This document shows, piece after piece, positions 12,701 to 25,015 of a DNA stretch of 64,000 bases. The first letter of the stretch is position 1. Each line of letters begins with the position of its first letter. The notes under the pieces are model-generated. The model had not been told where the DNA came from. It saw only the letters and a program-made list of their open reading frames with translations, and ran no database searches. The position numbers and the translations under genes are program-made. Source of the stretch: Amblyornis subalaris (Eukaryota; Chordata; Aves; Passeriformes; Ptilonorhynchidae); contig JACAXG010000112.1 of NCBI GenBank assembly GCA_018881555.1, positions 186,001 to 250,000 of the forward strand, read 5' to 3'.

Positions 12701-14445
12701 TATATGAGAACAAAACATTTCTAAAATGAAAAAAAAAATCATGTAAAAGAGAGAAAATTGCTCATTCTTGTGGCAATTTAAAGACTGAACTCTTAGAACA
12801 CGTCACTTTGTACACTTCAGTTTTATCAAAAAAAAAATCCATTCAAAAAGGAGTCTTCTTTTTATAATAGTATATTCTTACCACTCAGAAGAAAAAAAAA
12901 TCCCAAGCAAGCAAACAAACAAACAAATCTCAAGGTTAAAAAGAAGACACATGCTTAGAATCAGGATGGTTTGTCTTTTTTTAGGTTTTCATTTGTTTCT
13001 TTCTTTTGTGAATTATATAAAATGTATCAGTTATCTGTCTTTGGTGAAATCCTCACCTGGTTTCTGTTTCTTTCACATAAATGTAATGTTTGCTTGCATA
13101 AATTCCCATGACATTTGGAATCATTCTCTCTTTTAGCACTAAGAGAACACTGTGCACAGCATTGAGATTTACAAAAACTAAATTCCTCAGAAAGAAGAGA
13201 AAAAAGTCTAAATGCTATATTTTAAGAACATTTTGACATAGTGTTTAATAATTTTAACATGTTATTACATGCCATCATGCCAAAGGGAATTTGATGCTAT
13301 TTGCATTTTGACAATGTTTCTTTAATTAACAAACTTGGATCACATAATCATGCTATGACTATGGGGCAGACCAGTGTTTCTAATTTAGGGCCGTAATCTG
13401 AAATCTAAGTTTGTGGTCTGTACAAGAGTAGTATGGGTTATTTACAAGATGCTGCTAGGGCCACTCTAATCTCATCAGGGACACATCAGAAAACTCATCT
13501 CCTCAAGCAGAGAAAAACATGGTCAAATTGTTAGCGCCTGCAATCTTAAATTATGCTTGATTGTTGGCAGCTTGTAGTGTGAACAAATGCTGTAATGTTC
13601 CTTTATAGATTTTCGTCTTTTTCTCAAACCTTCACTCTATCTATGATGCTCAGGGTGATAGAGAGATCAAGTTGTGAAATGCCCAGAGTTTAGATTGCTT
13701 TGGTTCATTTAGCTTTTTACAGCTCTGTGTTTATTTTGCCATACTTTATAACCTTTCTTATGCTGCTGTTCATGTACAAACACTCTTTGTGTACGTATAG
13801 CACAGCAGGAGATACAGTTTTACATAATTTCACTGTCACCAAGCATCTATCAATGAAGAATTTATTATGCTGTCTACTGTTTTTATATGCTACAGCCATT
13901 CTAGAAGTGTTAACTACTCTTTCCATAGGAACACATGGAAAAGGAACAGATTGGAAAAGCCTTTTTGATCAATTACTTTTAGTCCCTTAGATACTGTAAG
14001 GTTGGAGACCTTCGTTCGTGTTACTCTGACAAGGTTAAAGAAAAATTACACAGGAAAGCTGCACAGGAACTGTCAGAATCAGAAAGTCATCCTTGTCATA
14101 TATGCCAAACAGATTCTACAAAGCTCTTCTATGCAAACTTTCCTTTACTGTTTAGAAAAAGTAGGAAACAAGGTCTCTAACCCTGCAGTCTGCANCATAA
14201 AAGAATTCAGTAATTGGAGACATTTTTCCATCTGTTCCAAGTGAATGAAGATGAGGCTATTATAAATACAACTCTGGTGCGTGAAAATCATATAGGCTTC
14301 AGATAGATAGGGAAGCTATGTTGGTTTTTAATAAATCAGATGAAAATCATGCCAGACACAGTCTTCCAATTTATGTAAAAAAAAACCCAAAACAAAACTG
14401 AAACCCATCCACCTTTAAAATATAGTTTACTGCATGGTAGATGAA
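9747..14445. other. Gene-free stretch
   Basis: AT-rich unique sequence with several isolated Ns. It includes a (CAAA)-type run at about 12905-12927. Open frames such as 13700-13990 (+) are hydrophobic but match nothing I know. I see no dispersed repeat with recognisable ends. Confidence 0.5.
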
Positions 14446-15515
14446 AATCATAGAATCAAATAATGTCTTGGTTTAGAAGGGATCTTAAAGGTCATCTAGT
14501 TCCAACCCCCTTGCCGTGGGCAGGGTCACCTTCCACCTGACCATGAACACTTCCAGAGATTAGGCATCCACAACTTCTCCAGGAAACCTGTTCCAGTGCC
14601 TCATCATCCTCACAGTAGAGAATTTCTTCCTAATATCTGATCTAAACCTACCCTCTTTCAGTTTTAAGAAATTGTCCCCGTCATGTCACTACACGCTCTT
14701 GTAAAAAGTTCCTCATTAGCTTTCCTGTAGTTCCCCTTTAAATACTGGAAAGCTGCTGTTAAGGTCTCCTCAGAGTGTTCTCTTCTCCATGCTGAACAAA
14801 ACCAACTCTCTCAGTCTGTCTTCAAAGAAGAGGTGCCCCAGCCCCCTGCCTCTATTCATGGTGCTCCTCTGGACTTGCTCCAGCAGGACCACATCCTTCT
14901 TTTCTTGGGAGCCCCAGAGCCGAATGCAGTACTCCAGAGAGGGCCTCACTAGAGTGGAGTACAGGAGCAGAATCATGTCCCTTGATCTGCTGGCCCAGGA
15001 TACAGTTGGCTTTCTGGGCCATGAACACACAGTGATGGGTCATGTTGAGCTTCTCAACCACCAACTCCCCCAAATCCTCCCCAGGGCTTGTCTCAATCCT
15101 TCCTCTGCCCAGCTTGTATTTGTACTTGGGATTGCCCTGACCTAGGTGCAGGACCTTGCATTTGGTCATATTGCACTTCATGAGGTTCACACAGGCCCAC
15201 CTCTTAAGCCTGTGGAGGTCCCTCTGGATGGCATCCCTTCCTTCCAGTGTGTTGACTGCACCACACAGTTTGGTGTCTGACAAAATTGCTGAGGGTGCAC
15301 TCAGCTCCACTCTCCATGTCACTGACAGAGAAGTTAAACAGTGCTGGTCCCAGTACTGACCCCTGAGGAATACCACTCATCACTGGTCTCTACTTGGACA
15401 TTGAGCAACTCTTTGAGTGCAACCATTCAGCCAATTTTTTATCCGCCAAGTGGTGCCTTCATCAAATCCCTGTCTTTTCGGTTTAGACACAAGGTTATTA
15501 TGTGGAACAGTGTCA
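14446..15515 (-). mobile_element. CR1 LINE fragment, antisense, long copy with part of the RT core
   Basis: It starts on the plus strand with AATCATAGAATCAAATAATG, the reverse complement of a CR1 3' tail, and continues for about 1.07 kb. Reading the minus strand from 15515, the translation shows the tail of the RT palm: a WRIKNWLNG-like segment, then [14 protein letters not shown] (about 15360-15320), the conserved RT PQG motif. A DTKL segment follows, then the KANCILG and LFSMEKR motifs of the C-terminal region. The frame is broken: these motifs fall in more than one frame (minus-strand frames 14852-15376 and 14770-15030), and the catalytic Asp-Asp of the usual ADDTKL motif appears as SDTKL. 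It is an inactive 5'-truncated copy. The 5' boundary is approximate. Confidence 0.9.
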
Positions 15516-18500
15516 CATGTTTTGCACAAGTGCTGATAACTGTTGTGTGTAAGATTCTATCATGCTCCTCTCTGCACGACTTGAAAAACTTACGTTAATT
15601 TATTTCATTAATGGCAACACTAATAATGCCTGTAAAACACACATATTATTTTGAAATATACTTCTAATTTGACAAACCTTTTGGGTTGACTATTCAGAAA
15701 ATATTTAAAATTTTTTTTTCTCCTTAAATTATCATAAAATCAGCATGAAAAGAAAAATGTTAGAGCAGGTTGCACAATGAATAGAACGAAGTACGCAGTT
15801 TTGCATTTGGGTAAAAGCATTCCAAAGTCATCTGCAAGGTTCTAATCTATAATGTAAAGTATGACTATGACCAGTTGTTGGTTGTTCTCTGTGTGTAAGT
15901 GTTATTTAGCCGTGTCTAGAATGCCTAGAATTGTGAAACTAAGTTTTTTTGGGAATCAAATTTCAAACATCAAAGGTATTTTAAGGTATTCTCAAACTGA
16001 GGCAGCATAAATGTCTAGTCACGCATACAAAACTTTTAAAAATTCCTCTTTTTTCTACGTAAAGCGTTAACATACATATTTTAATTTTCTTTCATTATTA
16101 CTATAAAAATATTCATGATAAAATAATGTTCTTTTCATTCTTATTTTTTTTCCTTTGGAACCTTAGTTTACTCATACATACAGAGGATAAGATTCAAGAG
16201 TAAACTTTTAAGGCAAGCAGTGGTTGTGGTCCAACTCTACTATCCATATATTTTGTACTTCATTATTCATTGTGTTGCTAAGTCATGTATGTTTATACTA
16301 CACTACAGCTCTTTTTATATTAATTTAACTGGCTGATTCACCCCTCACTAAGTTAGGAATATTGAAAATAAGAAGCAAAAAATTAGTAAAACATCATTGC
16401 AAAATAATATTCAGAAAAAAATTGTATTATCAATGATTTCTGAAAACAAAGACCTGGAACCAGACTGGCTTTATCAAAGAACAAATGCATTCCATCAAAC
16501 CATGATCAGTTCTTAACATCAGAAATTTATTCCTGGTGGCATTCTGAAATAAGTGTTGCAGACTAAAACCTAACTTGAGAATTTTTCCTCTTCACATCGG
16601 ACACTTTGTGATTATTCTTTTTTGTGTTTTTTGGCCTCCAGCAAAGGAAAAATAAAAAAAATATGCATTTATTTCATTACTGTACACTAAAATCAACCTG
16701 TAATTATATGTTTGGTGAGTTTTGTGTTTGAAAAGCTTTACGGCTTCTAGAAGAAAAACCAAAACAAATGAAACAATGATAAAACAAAAATCCCATTATT
16801 TAATTCTGATGTATCCCTGAGGCTTGCCCTGGAAGGTGAACCCAAGAGATGTATTTATAATCAGAGTGAGATCTGAGTTTACCATGCAAATGTCAGGAAA
16901 ATGATTTTTTAATAACTGGTATCCTAAAATCACCAGTGGGGAAGGCTGTTTATTTCAGCTGCAGTGCAGTCTTTGTTCTCTGCCAGTTCCTGAAATCATT
17001 ATTTGAAAATCATCTCCATAACAGATGAGAATCTTCTATTTTTGAAAATGACTCCTGCTTAAAACAGCTCTGGAATCCTTGCATGAACAAAGAGTGCTAG
17101 TTAAAAATATAGTAGAACATAAACTTATACAAAAACTTTTTGTATATATTCTGCATTGTGTGTTGCCAGCACAGCACAGATTTATTTTTCACATTTTAAA
17201 TAACTACCCAACACAGAATGCATTCAGGAATAAGAGAAAATTTCGGATTACCTAAACTCAGCGTCTCTTATGCAGTCAGGCTAAAAGACAATCATTACAC
17301 AACACACTGAAATTTGAGACTGGGTTTTGTCCAACCTGACAATATATAGTCATCTATTAAAAAATAATTTGTCCTTTTGAAGTGAAACGCAGTACAGCAG
17401 AAAATAGCAGATAGCTGCCTGTGGTCCTCTGTGAGACCTATTGCAATATCAGTGGGAAAGACAGCCTATGATAAAGGCACTAAATGTTTTATGGAGTGCA
17501 ATTTGAGTTCAAAAGGTAAGGAGTAATGCTGGCAAATCCTCTAGCATGCTTTTCTGAAGTTCTCAGTTCATTCAAGCTATACTGCTGATGGAAGAGTACT
17601 AATACTGTACCATGATTCAAAAAAAGCAGTGAGATCATATAACTAAACATGTTAATCTGACACTGGGCCTGGAGATCATAGCACAAAAAACTGATTCAGA
17701 ATCTTTTGTTGTAGAATTAAAAGAGGGTAATATGCTCAATGCCAGTCAAAACTGTAATAGCAAAATAAGTCTTGTCAAAAAGTTTGATTTTCTTTTTATG
17801 AGAGTATAAATTCAGGTCACAACTGTAACATGTTTGCTGAGTATTTGATTTCTTCCTGCAAAATCTTTTATTAAAAACACCTGTACACACACACAAAACT
17901 GATATAGCACAACATGAACAAAATGTGCTCTACATGCATAATTAACATCTCAAAACCCACTATTGGTGGGATCTTGATTGAAGGGGGTGTTTTTGGTAGG
18001 GTTGAATAGAAATCACTACTAAGTCCTACAATATACAATACTTCTTCCAGGAATAATCTGGAAATAAATTTTAAGTTGCTATTGATAAAACACAAGTATG
18101 ATTTAAAGATAGAGGAAATGATCTTGAACCAGAATGTTAATCGTATAGAGTGATCTAATGAGTTCATCTCCTGTTCTCTTCAGCAGGCTGACTGGTAATA
18201 AGCGGAGAACAGTTACAGGACTTATCATAAAGAAAGCAGGAAACAGGCATTGAAAATAGGTCCGTAACCTTGAAAAACATTCAGTATTTATAGCAGATAA
18301 TTAATTTATTCTTACCTCCCACTATGACTTAGGAAAGGTTCATCACTTATGACCTTAGAAAAGGTTAATAAAATTCTTGACCATGAAATCAAGCATAGTA
18401 TGTGTTTTTGTGGGAAAAATACAAACTTCTACTAGCATCTTTGATCTAGAGAAAAGGCTGCATCAAAAACTATTGATTCAAGGGTAAACCTACACATACT

Positions 18501-21500
18501 TAGAGATGAAGTGTGTCAGAAATATTTTACAGTGGAATCTTCATTTTCTGAGATCATGAAATTTCTCTAACTTAGTGACTTTGTCACAGTGGGGGAATAG
18601 TCACAATAAACATAATAGTTTATGTCATATATCAGATTTTAGAAGATGATCTAAACCAGAATTTCAACACTATGTTCAAAATTCAATATTATGCTACACC
18701 AGAAATAAAATTTAAAAATCAATCTTAAATAAAAAATAAAGGATGTGAAAGAGAAGGAAAACTAATAACGAGCAGGACAAAAGAAAATCTGTTATTAAGA
18801 TTGGAAGAGTCAGATACTCTCATATTAGTGGAGTGATAACTGTCAACATCTATCACAAACTATTTTTGCTTGAGTATCCATGGAAAAGAGTCAGCAAAGT
18901 GTTGTAAACTTTCATCATAGCACACTTCTCAGTTACTGCTTTGTGAGTATCAGTGGATTGAAAAGATGCATAAGGAAAAAACGATGAACAAACAAAAGCA
19001 GCAAGGCAATGAGCTGAGGAAATTTTACCTCTGTAGAANCTAAAAGAATATATTTTTAATGGGTACTCTTAGTAAATAATCAGCAGGAGGGACACTTGTA
19101 TTAGCTAGGAGATTAGCTGATGCAATGGAGCTTTCCTTGACTATCTTCCATGATTCTTTGGGNTACTAAATTTTGAAGTAATTTTCTCTTAAGGGTAAAA
19201 ATACTTGAAAATGGTAATGATATAACCTGTGTAGGAATGGAACGACATCCTATTACCACTATTTCAGAGAAAGGGGAGCTAACCAGTATCAACTAAGAAT
19301 ATTTCTTTCCTGTTACTCTATATAGTGGTATCTACTTGCCAAGAGTGAAAATGTAAGGGCACATTTGTCTTAAACAGTGTCTTTAAAAAAGTGTTATATG
19401 ATAAAGTTTTGTATTATTTCAGCATAACTCCAGTACAGCTAACCCACGTATGATACTTTAATATTCCTTTTTAGTAACAAAACCCACTAAAATGTTAATT
19501 CAGACTACATATGCAAATACATCCAAATTATTGTATGATTTAAACTAAATCAATATTACAATACAGAAAAAAAGTATTCTGGAGGAAGCTACTCCTCTGC
19601 TATTATGAATGAACAAACATTAACTTCCATGGAATTTCATTAATTCTAGACGAAAATCTGGCTGTCAGTCTCAGATTTCTTTCAGCAGTGAACAGAAGGA
19701 GGTGGCATTTGAAAATTCATAGTATTTTTGTAGCTAACTCACCTCTCTGTGAAGAAAGAGCTCTGTGAATTTCAAGAATTCCAATAACTTTAAGGCTCAG
19801 TCTGGACATCCAGAGTCCTGCTTAACCTGAGATAGTCAATAACTCCATCTGTCCCTATTTAATTTATAAATACTGATTCCTGTCCTCTGCTCACCTCCCA
19901 TGTTGTGCCATCACAAGTGTTTAGATTATGCTTACTCTAGCTTTTCATTTTAAAATGAGGTTAATTGCNCTGTGGAGATGCGGATTTGCCTTCAGTGTCT
20001 ACAAAAGTAAACAGAAGTGACTACCTTAAGTTGAAGTGGCCACCTTTCCAAAACTTACATGAAAGCAAATTAATCTCATCAATAGGAAACTACTTTCACC
20101 TGTATGTGGTTACTCCAGGAAGCATCCTGGTTTTTGTAAGCAAAGACGCTCTTTCTTCAGTGGAAAACCGGGAAAAATTTCAAGCATTCAATATCTGGGG
20201 TTTGTAGCAGAACAAACAGGCCGAAAGGAAGATAGCAGGCTAATAATATTCATCCTGTCATTTCCTGTATGGTCTCACTTTAGAAAAAACATAAGAGTCC
20301 ACCTCCATGTCACATACAGGAACAGTTATAATTTAGGCATTCCTTAGGATAGATTATGAAGTTGTTTACTTGTTCTTTAAAGACTGCCTATGAAGGAGAT
20401 AGTGCTTCATTGTTTCTGTTAGAGAGACATTCATAGCAAAGTCTTTTTTGCCGTAGTATAATTCATGACTTCTTGTTCTAAGTTGTGTGTATGCAGAGAG
20501 CAGAACGCATTTTTTCATTTATTTGAAATCTTTGTCTGCATCAGATCCTTTTTTACATGGGATAAATTAATCAGTTCTTTCAAATGTTTGGTATTGGTCT
20601 CGGTGTAACAGACATCTTACATCATTCTACTTNCTCTTTTCTGGATCTGTTCATTACATTCCAGAGTCTCAAACCTCATTATCCAAATAAAGCAAAGACC
20701 CAGCTCTGGCCCCTATGCTGAAACGAGCCAGGGATATAAATTTTCTCCTATTATTCTTCTACTACTTGCAATGAGGACTATTCTTTTTTAGTTTTTGAGG
20801 CGTAGTTTATTTTGTGGCTTTGTAGATTTATTTTTTTTAATCAACAACTTGCACATTTCTCTGTCATGTCCATCTTGTCACTCATTATAAACCAAAAATC
20901 CTTCTCTGAAAAACTGCTACCTAATCATTTTTTTCCCCATACGATACAATTGATTTTAACCACCCTTTGTACCCTTCACTTCCCCCTGTTGAATTTCTTT
21001 CCATTTTTCAGCAGATTAATGGTCTTTCATGGCCATTTGGAATTTAAATCTTTTCCTTCAAGCATAGTTGTAATCTCTTCATTTGTACAGAAAGTTGAAG
21101 ACCCAACAAGAATCCAATACAAAAAGGGAATATGTTGTGAGGAAAAAAAAAAAAATCTTTTTTCTACTTTCCTAAGTTGAACTAGTATTAAAAGTCAACT
21201 AAAGAGTATCAAAGCAATATTTTCCTATGACTATAGTGAGTCAAAGGAATAATCATGTTTTGAAATCACACAAAATCCCTGTAACATACATGGCTTAATA
21301 AAATTATNCTAGCTATTAAGTATAAAAGCTTTCTGAATACAATTTTTAAATTAAATTCAAAATGAGTTCTCAAAATCAAAACTAAAAAAACAATAGTCAC
21401 AAAGAACTTTCTTGGATTACTCTGTACCAGGACATTTCTGACTCCTAGGCAATTTCACCTGCTCTCAAAATTTTTACAGTTGTTACAAGTACAATACATC

Positions 21501-23045
21501 ACTGAAATACAGGCACTGAAGTACAGGAGATTTTTTTTATCAATGAACATCTTTGCAATCCTCACAATCAAGAAAAATTTTATTGATGATTCCTTCTTCT
21601 GTGGTAGCATTAACCACTTTTTCTGCAATGCAACACTCAAAACAGCAAAGGAAAAGAATACTAGCAATTGAAAACTGGTGAATTGAAAGGAATAACATGA
21701 AATCCAAGTGGAGACATGGAGTTTGATTTTTGAGAATACCTTATACCGCAATATGGTACATATTTTCAGATTATTTAATGCCATATTGATTTTAATATTT
21801 TTAGAGTGGATGAAGACTGATAGATTCTGTTCGAATGTGTATTTATGGCTAGAGATGATTAGTTCTGTACTCTCCGATCTGAGGAATTAAAGCGAGATCT
21901 CTCACTTAGGAAGTGACCTGGCAAACTGATTTAGATATTGGATTCAAAACCTATTTATGAGGTGCTGAAGTAACCATTACAATCAGTGAAGATCTTGTTT
22001 CAGTAAATGTGATCTACGGAGCTCTCTGGACTTCATTCAGTTGCCTGCACGACGACAACTACTTACATCCAGTATTTCAGTAAGTATCTAGGACATCTTT
22101 GAAGCTGATTAATATAGACTGTCTTTCTGGAATGGGGAATCTGGGCTGGGGTACTCAATGTATCATACAACACATTTAAATTTGGACAGTCAACTGTTCT
22201 CTAAACTCCACTGGCTCTACCTCCACTGACTATAAGGTACGCATATAACTTGTGGTTATCACAGTCACGATGTGATAAAACCTATTTCATATGTTTCAGT
22301 TCTAAGTAACAGTGGTGCTAAGTGACTGGTCTGCACAGCCCATACAGTCGTCACAGAACTAGAGTTTAATGTCAGCCTTTTCAAGTGATAGAGTGTATAT
22401 AAATGTAATCAGTGGCTAGACAATATTTTCCACCAAATTTGTAAAGCACCAGACTTAATGAGAGGCATTTTGAGATCTTCTCACTAGTGATACTTCATGA
22501 GTAAAGAATTTTCCTATTAGACTACCTGTTTCTTTGAATTGTGAGGGTATAAAAAGTAAAAAATTTCTAAAAACTAAAAAAAAAAATGTTTCCAAGAATA
22601 CTTGAAATGAGACTCATGCTGGTGATTAAAGGGTAAACCCTGAAGCAGTACTTTCAAGGATTGTAACCTCTGTGCTGGCAGAACATACTAACCTTTTCTC
22701 CTTCTAGCCAGTTGATTGATTCCAGCAGTGATTATAGAAGATTATCACACCAAATTACATGATAGGCCACATAAATAATTTGTGAAATCCCATGAAAAAT
22801 ATTCCCTTAATCATCTATTCCATCTAATGTAAATTTAAGGTGTATTCTACAGATGTTAAATGAGCTTGTGAGTAACTTGAAGCAACTGCAATATAAAATT
22901 ACATGTTTGTGCAGTGTATAGCACAATAGGTTGTGTTTCAACTGTGGATTAATGGACATTATCATATCACAAATAGCAAATAAAAAAATATACAAAAATA
23001 TCATTAGATGATAATCAAGAGAAAAAAATCTAAGCTGGAACATTT
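15516..23045. other. Long gene-free stretch
   Basis: About 7.5 kb of AT-rich sequence in which I recognise no gene, RNA or dispersed repeat. Plus-strand frame 20812-21180 and minus-strand frame 21455-21784 exceed 100 codons but have biased, low-complexity composition and no motif. Either a gene desert or a large intron would look like this. Confidence 0.5.
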
Positions 23046-23519
23046 TGTTGGTATTACCTTGTGGTGAGCTTCCAAAGAAGCTGCCAAGCTTAATACATTA
23101 AAAACTCCAAAGAATATTTCCTACCTTCTGCTATTATTGGTCCAAGTTATCTGTGTGTGAAGATTCCATTTACAGCAGGAATTTTTCATGTGATTTTACC
23201 TCCCTCCATCTGTATTGTCCGGAAATACTATTCAGGTGAACTATTGTGCATATTATTGTGAGGACTTACACAATGAAGTTGCATGTCACAAACTACTTTT
23301 CCCATAAGAGAAGCCACCACAATGGAACTTGAGATAAGCACAGACGGCACAGGAGGAAGGAGCTAATTCCAGGCCTAATGGAGGTAAAGATTTGGAATTA
23401 ACACACTGGACAAATTTCACTGTACAGAGTGTGAGAAAGGAAACCACTGCTTACACCCATGCCAGCCCAAGTTGTAGGAACATCTGCAACCACCCTTTGG
23501 ATACCTGGAACTTGGCCTG

Positions 23520-23527
23520 TATAAAGG
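23520..23527 (+). promoter_or_regulatory. LTR TATA box
   Basis: TATAAAGG lies in the LTR about 180 bases before the AATAAA signal, the usual position for the retroviral core promoter at the U3/R boundary. Transcription would run into the CpG-rich leader. Whether it is still active cannot be told from sequence. Confidence 0.5.
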
Positions 23528-23703
23528 TGNTACCTCCAGAAGAATGACTCTGGGACCCCCAACACTGAGAAGATGAGGGTGAAGAGGGACCAGCAGGACA
23601 CCACAGGAACTCATGTGGTGATGATATCTTTCAGCCTAATTTCTCTCTCTCTCTCCCTTCCCCCACCTCCTATTTCTTTCTCTCTACCTCACATTTGTTT
23701 TTA

Positions 23704-23709
23704 AATAAA
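23704..23709 (+). terminator. LTR poly(A) signal AATAAA
   Basis: A canonical AATAAA hexamer in the LTR, about 87 bases before the LTR end, with T-rich sequence downstream. It fits the R-region polyadenylation signal of this element. Confidence 0.5.
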
Positions 23710-23796
23710 ATCCATACCATTGACTTTGGCATATGGTCTCACCTGCACCTTAATTCGGGCAGAGGCATCTCTTGTAATCCAATCATAACATTATTT

Positions 23797-23814
23797 TGGT
23801 GTCAGAAGTGGGAT
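23797..23814 (+). other. tRNA-Leu primer-binding site
   Basis: The 18 bases TGGTGTCAGAAGTGGGAT are exactly complementary to the 3' end of vertebrate tRNA-Leu(CAA), including the terminal CCA. The match stops at base 19. Leucine tRNA is the primer that gives the ERVL group its name. The site lies six bases (TTATTT) after the proposed LTR end, the normal arrangement for starting minus-strand DNA synthesis. This is the strongest single evidence that 23046-25015 is the 5' end of an ERVL provirus. Confidence 0.85.
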
Positions 23815-25015
23815 GCTGTTCTCTGATACGAAGTGCCTTTTGACAACAGTCCCTCTGAGGGAAATTTTGTGTAGAATCTCTGTAGAAACTTTTGGAAACT
23901 GCCACGAATTTCCTCTGAGGGAATTTGTGTGGGAAATTGTGTAGTTCTCTCCTTGGGAATTTTTTGGGAAAATGGCCAGTTGTGGGTGGCCAGTTGTCTC
24001 GGGGTTTGTTATCCCACATTCACGTTGTACCCCGAATTGTTACTGCTTCTCTTTTTCCCCCGCCCCCTTCCCGGCTCGGGGGTATCGCGATACGTGTGGG
24101 ATTGGCCCGGGATCCTGGTGGGGGCGGGGCCGGGAGTTGCTCCCTGTCTTCGGGTTGGGGATGGGAGCAGAGCAGAGCAGCTGCGTGGGGCGGAGGCGTG
24201 GGTGTGTCCATTGCGCCGCGGCACTGCTGCACTGTGGGTTAGTAGTGTCTCAGCTGCGGGCGGGTCGGTCCGTGCCCGCTCGGGAGCAGAGAACAGTGGC
24301 GCGTGTTGCAGGGCGCATTCGGCTGCTATGGCACTGTGGCCCGGCTCCCAGCGCGGGTCCGCCCAGTCCATTTTTTTTTTCTGCTGCCGCGGCACCCCTG
24401 GATCCGGCACGGTCCGTCCCGGTGTTCCCCTGCCGGTTGTGCCCGTAACTACACCATAAAGGAAAATGATTCAACGGGCGAGAAAGGCTGTTACTGGGTT
24501 TTCTGGGGGTTTTTGTTGTTGCTGTTTGTTTGTCTCGTTATAGATACCCTGGTAAAGAACTGTTATTCCTTCTCCTATATTTTTGCCTGAAAGCCCCATA
24601 ATTTCAAGGTTATAATAATTCGGAAGGAGGGCGGTTATCTTTTCCATTCCCGGAAGGTTCCTGCCTTCTTTGGCAGACACCTGTCTTTTAAACCAGGACA
24701 TCAGTGTAAATAAAGTGTTTTGCTGTCCTTCCTTGGAAAATTTCTTAGTTACTGCTCTACTCCTGGGGTGGAGTTGGAGTGACAAAATTGGGATAATGAG
24801 AGATTCGTTACTCATAAATCTGAAAATGAAATAATACTATCTTTACAAAATTTAGTAAGAGGATTGTACTATCAGATAGATGAGGAAAATGAAAAAAGGC
24901 TGCAGGCAGAAGCTTTGCTTGCTGCTGAATGAACGTGATCAAGTCCAAAGGCTTCAAGCAGAGCTGTGGAATGCACAAGAGAGAGAGAATTGTATGGGAA
25001 GAATTGAGGGATGTA
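23815..25015 (+). mobile_element. ERVL leader and truncated gag-like start
   Basis: From 24030 to about 24480 the sequence turns sharply GC- and CpG-rich, unlike everything else in the window. This is a proviral 5' untranslated leader. It contains a perfect 12-base palindrome GTATCGCGATAC at 24082-24093. The open frames across it on both strands (for example 23929-24459 plus and 24009-24410 minus) have biased Gly/Pro/Arg/Ala composition and I read them as non-coding. A second AATAAA lies at 24709-24714. From about 24850 to 25010 a Glu/Gln-rich, coiled-coil-like coding trace is seen, split between two frames; it would fit the N-terminal part of gag. No protease, polymerase or second LTR follows, so the provirus is truncated and non-functional. 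The 3' break near 25015 is approximate. Confidence 0.6.

Larger units (their letters stand above)
23046..23790 (+). mobile_element. ERVL-type 5' LTR
   Basis: A primer-binding site lies six bases after its 3' end, which places this as a 5' LTR in plus orientation. The proposed ends are TGTTGG at 23046 and ATAACA at 23790, giving the TGTT...AACA inverted termini expected of an LTR. The 3' end is well fixed by the primer-binding site; the 5' end is a guess from the terminal match. Inside, TATAAAGG (23520-23527) is a plausible TATA box. A polypyrimidine (TC)n run follows at 23641-23655, and AATAAA at 23704-23709 is a poly(A) signal about 180 bases downstream, a normal U3-R-U5 spacing. No open frame is expected or seen. 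Confidence 0.7.

Noticed and set aside
20812..21180. 122-codon plus-strand frame
   Set aside because: Phe/Ser/Leu-rich with a poly-Lys end from A-rich DNA; no motif or supporting splice context.
23925..24474. Several overlapping frames of 70-176 codons on both strands
   Set aside because: All lie in the CpG-rich proviral leader, where stops are rare; composition is Gly/Pro/Arg/Ala-biased and no frame stands out.
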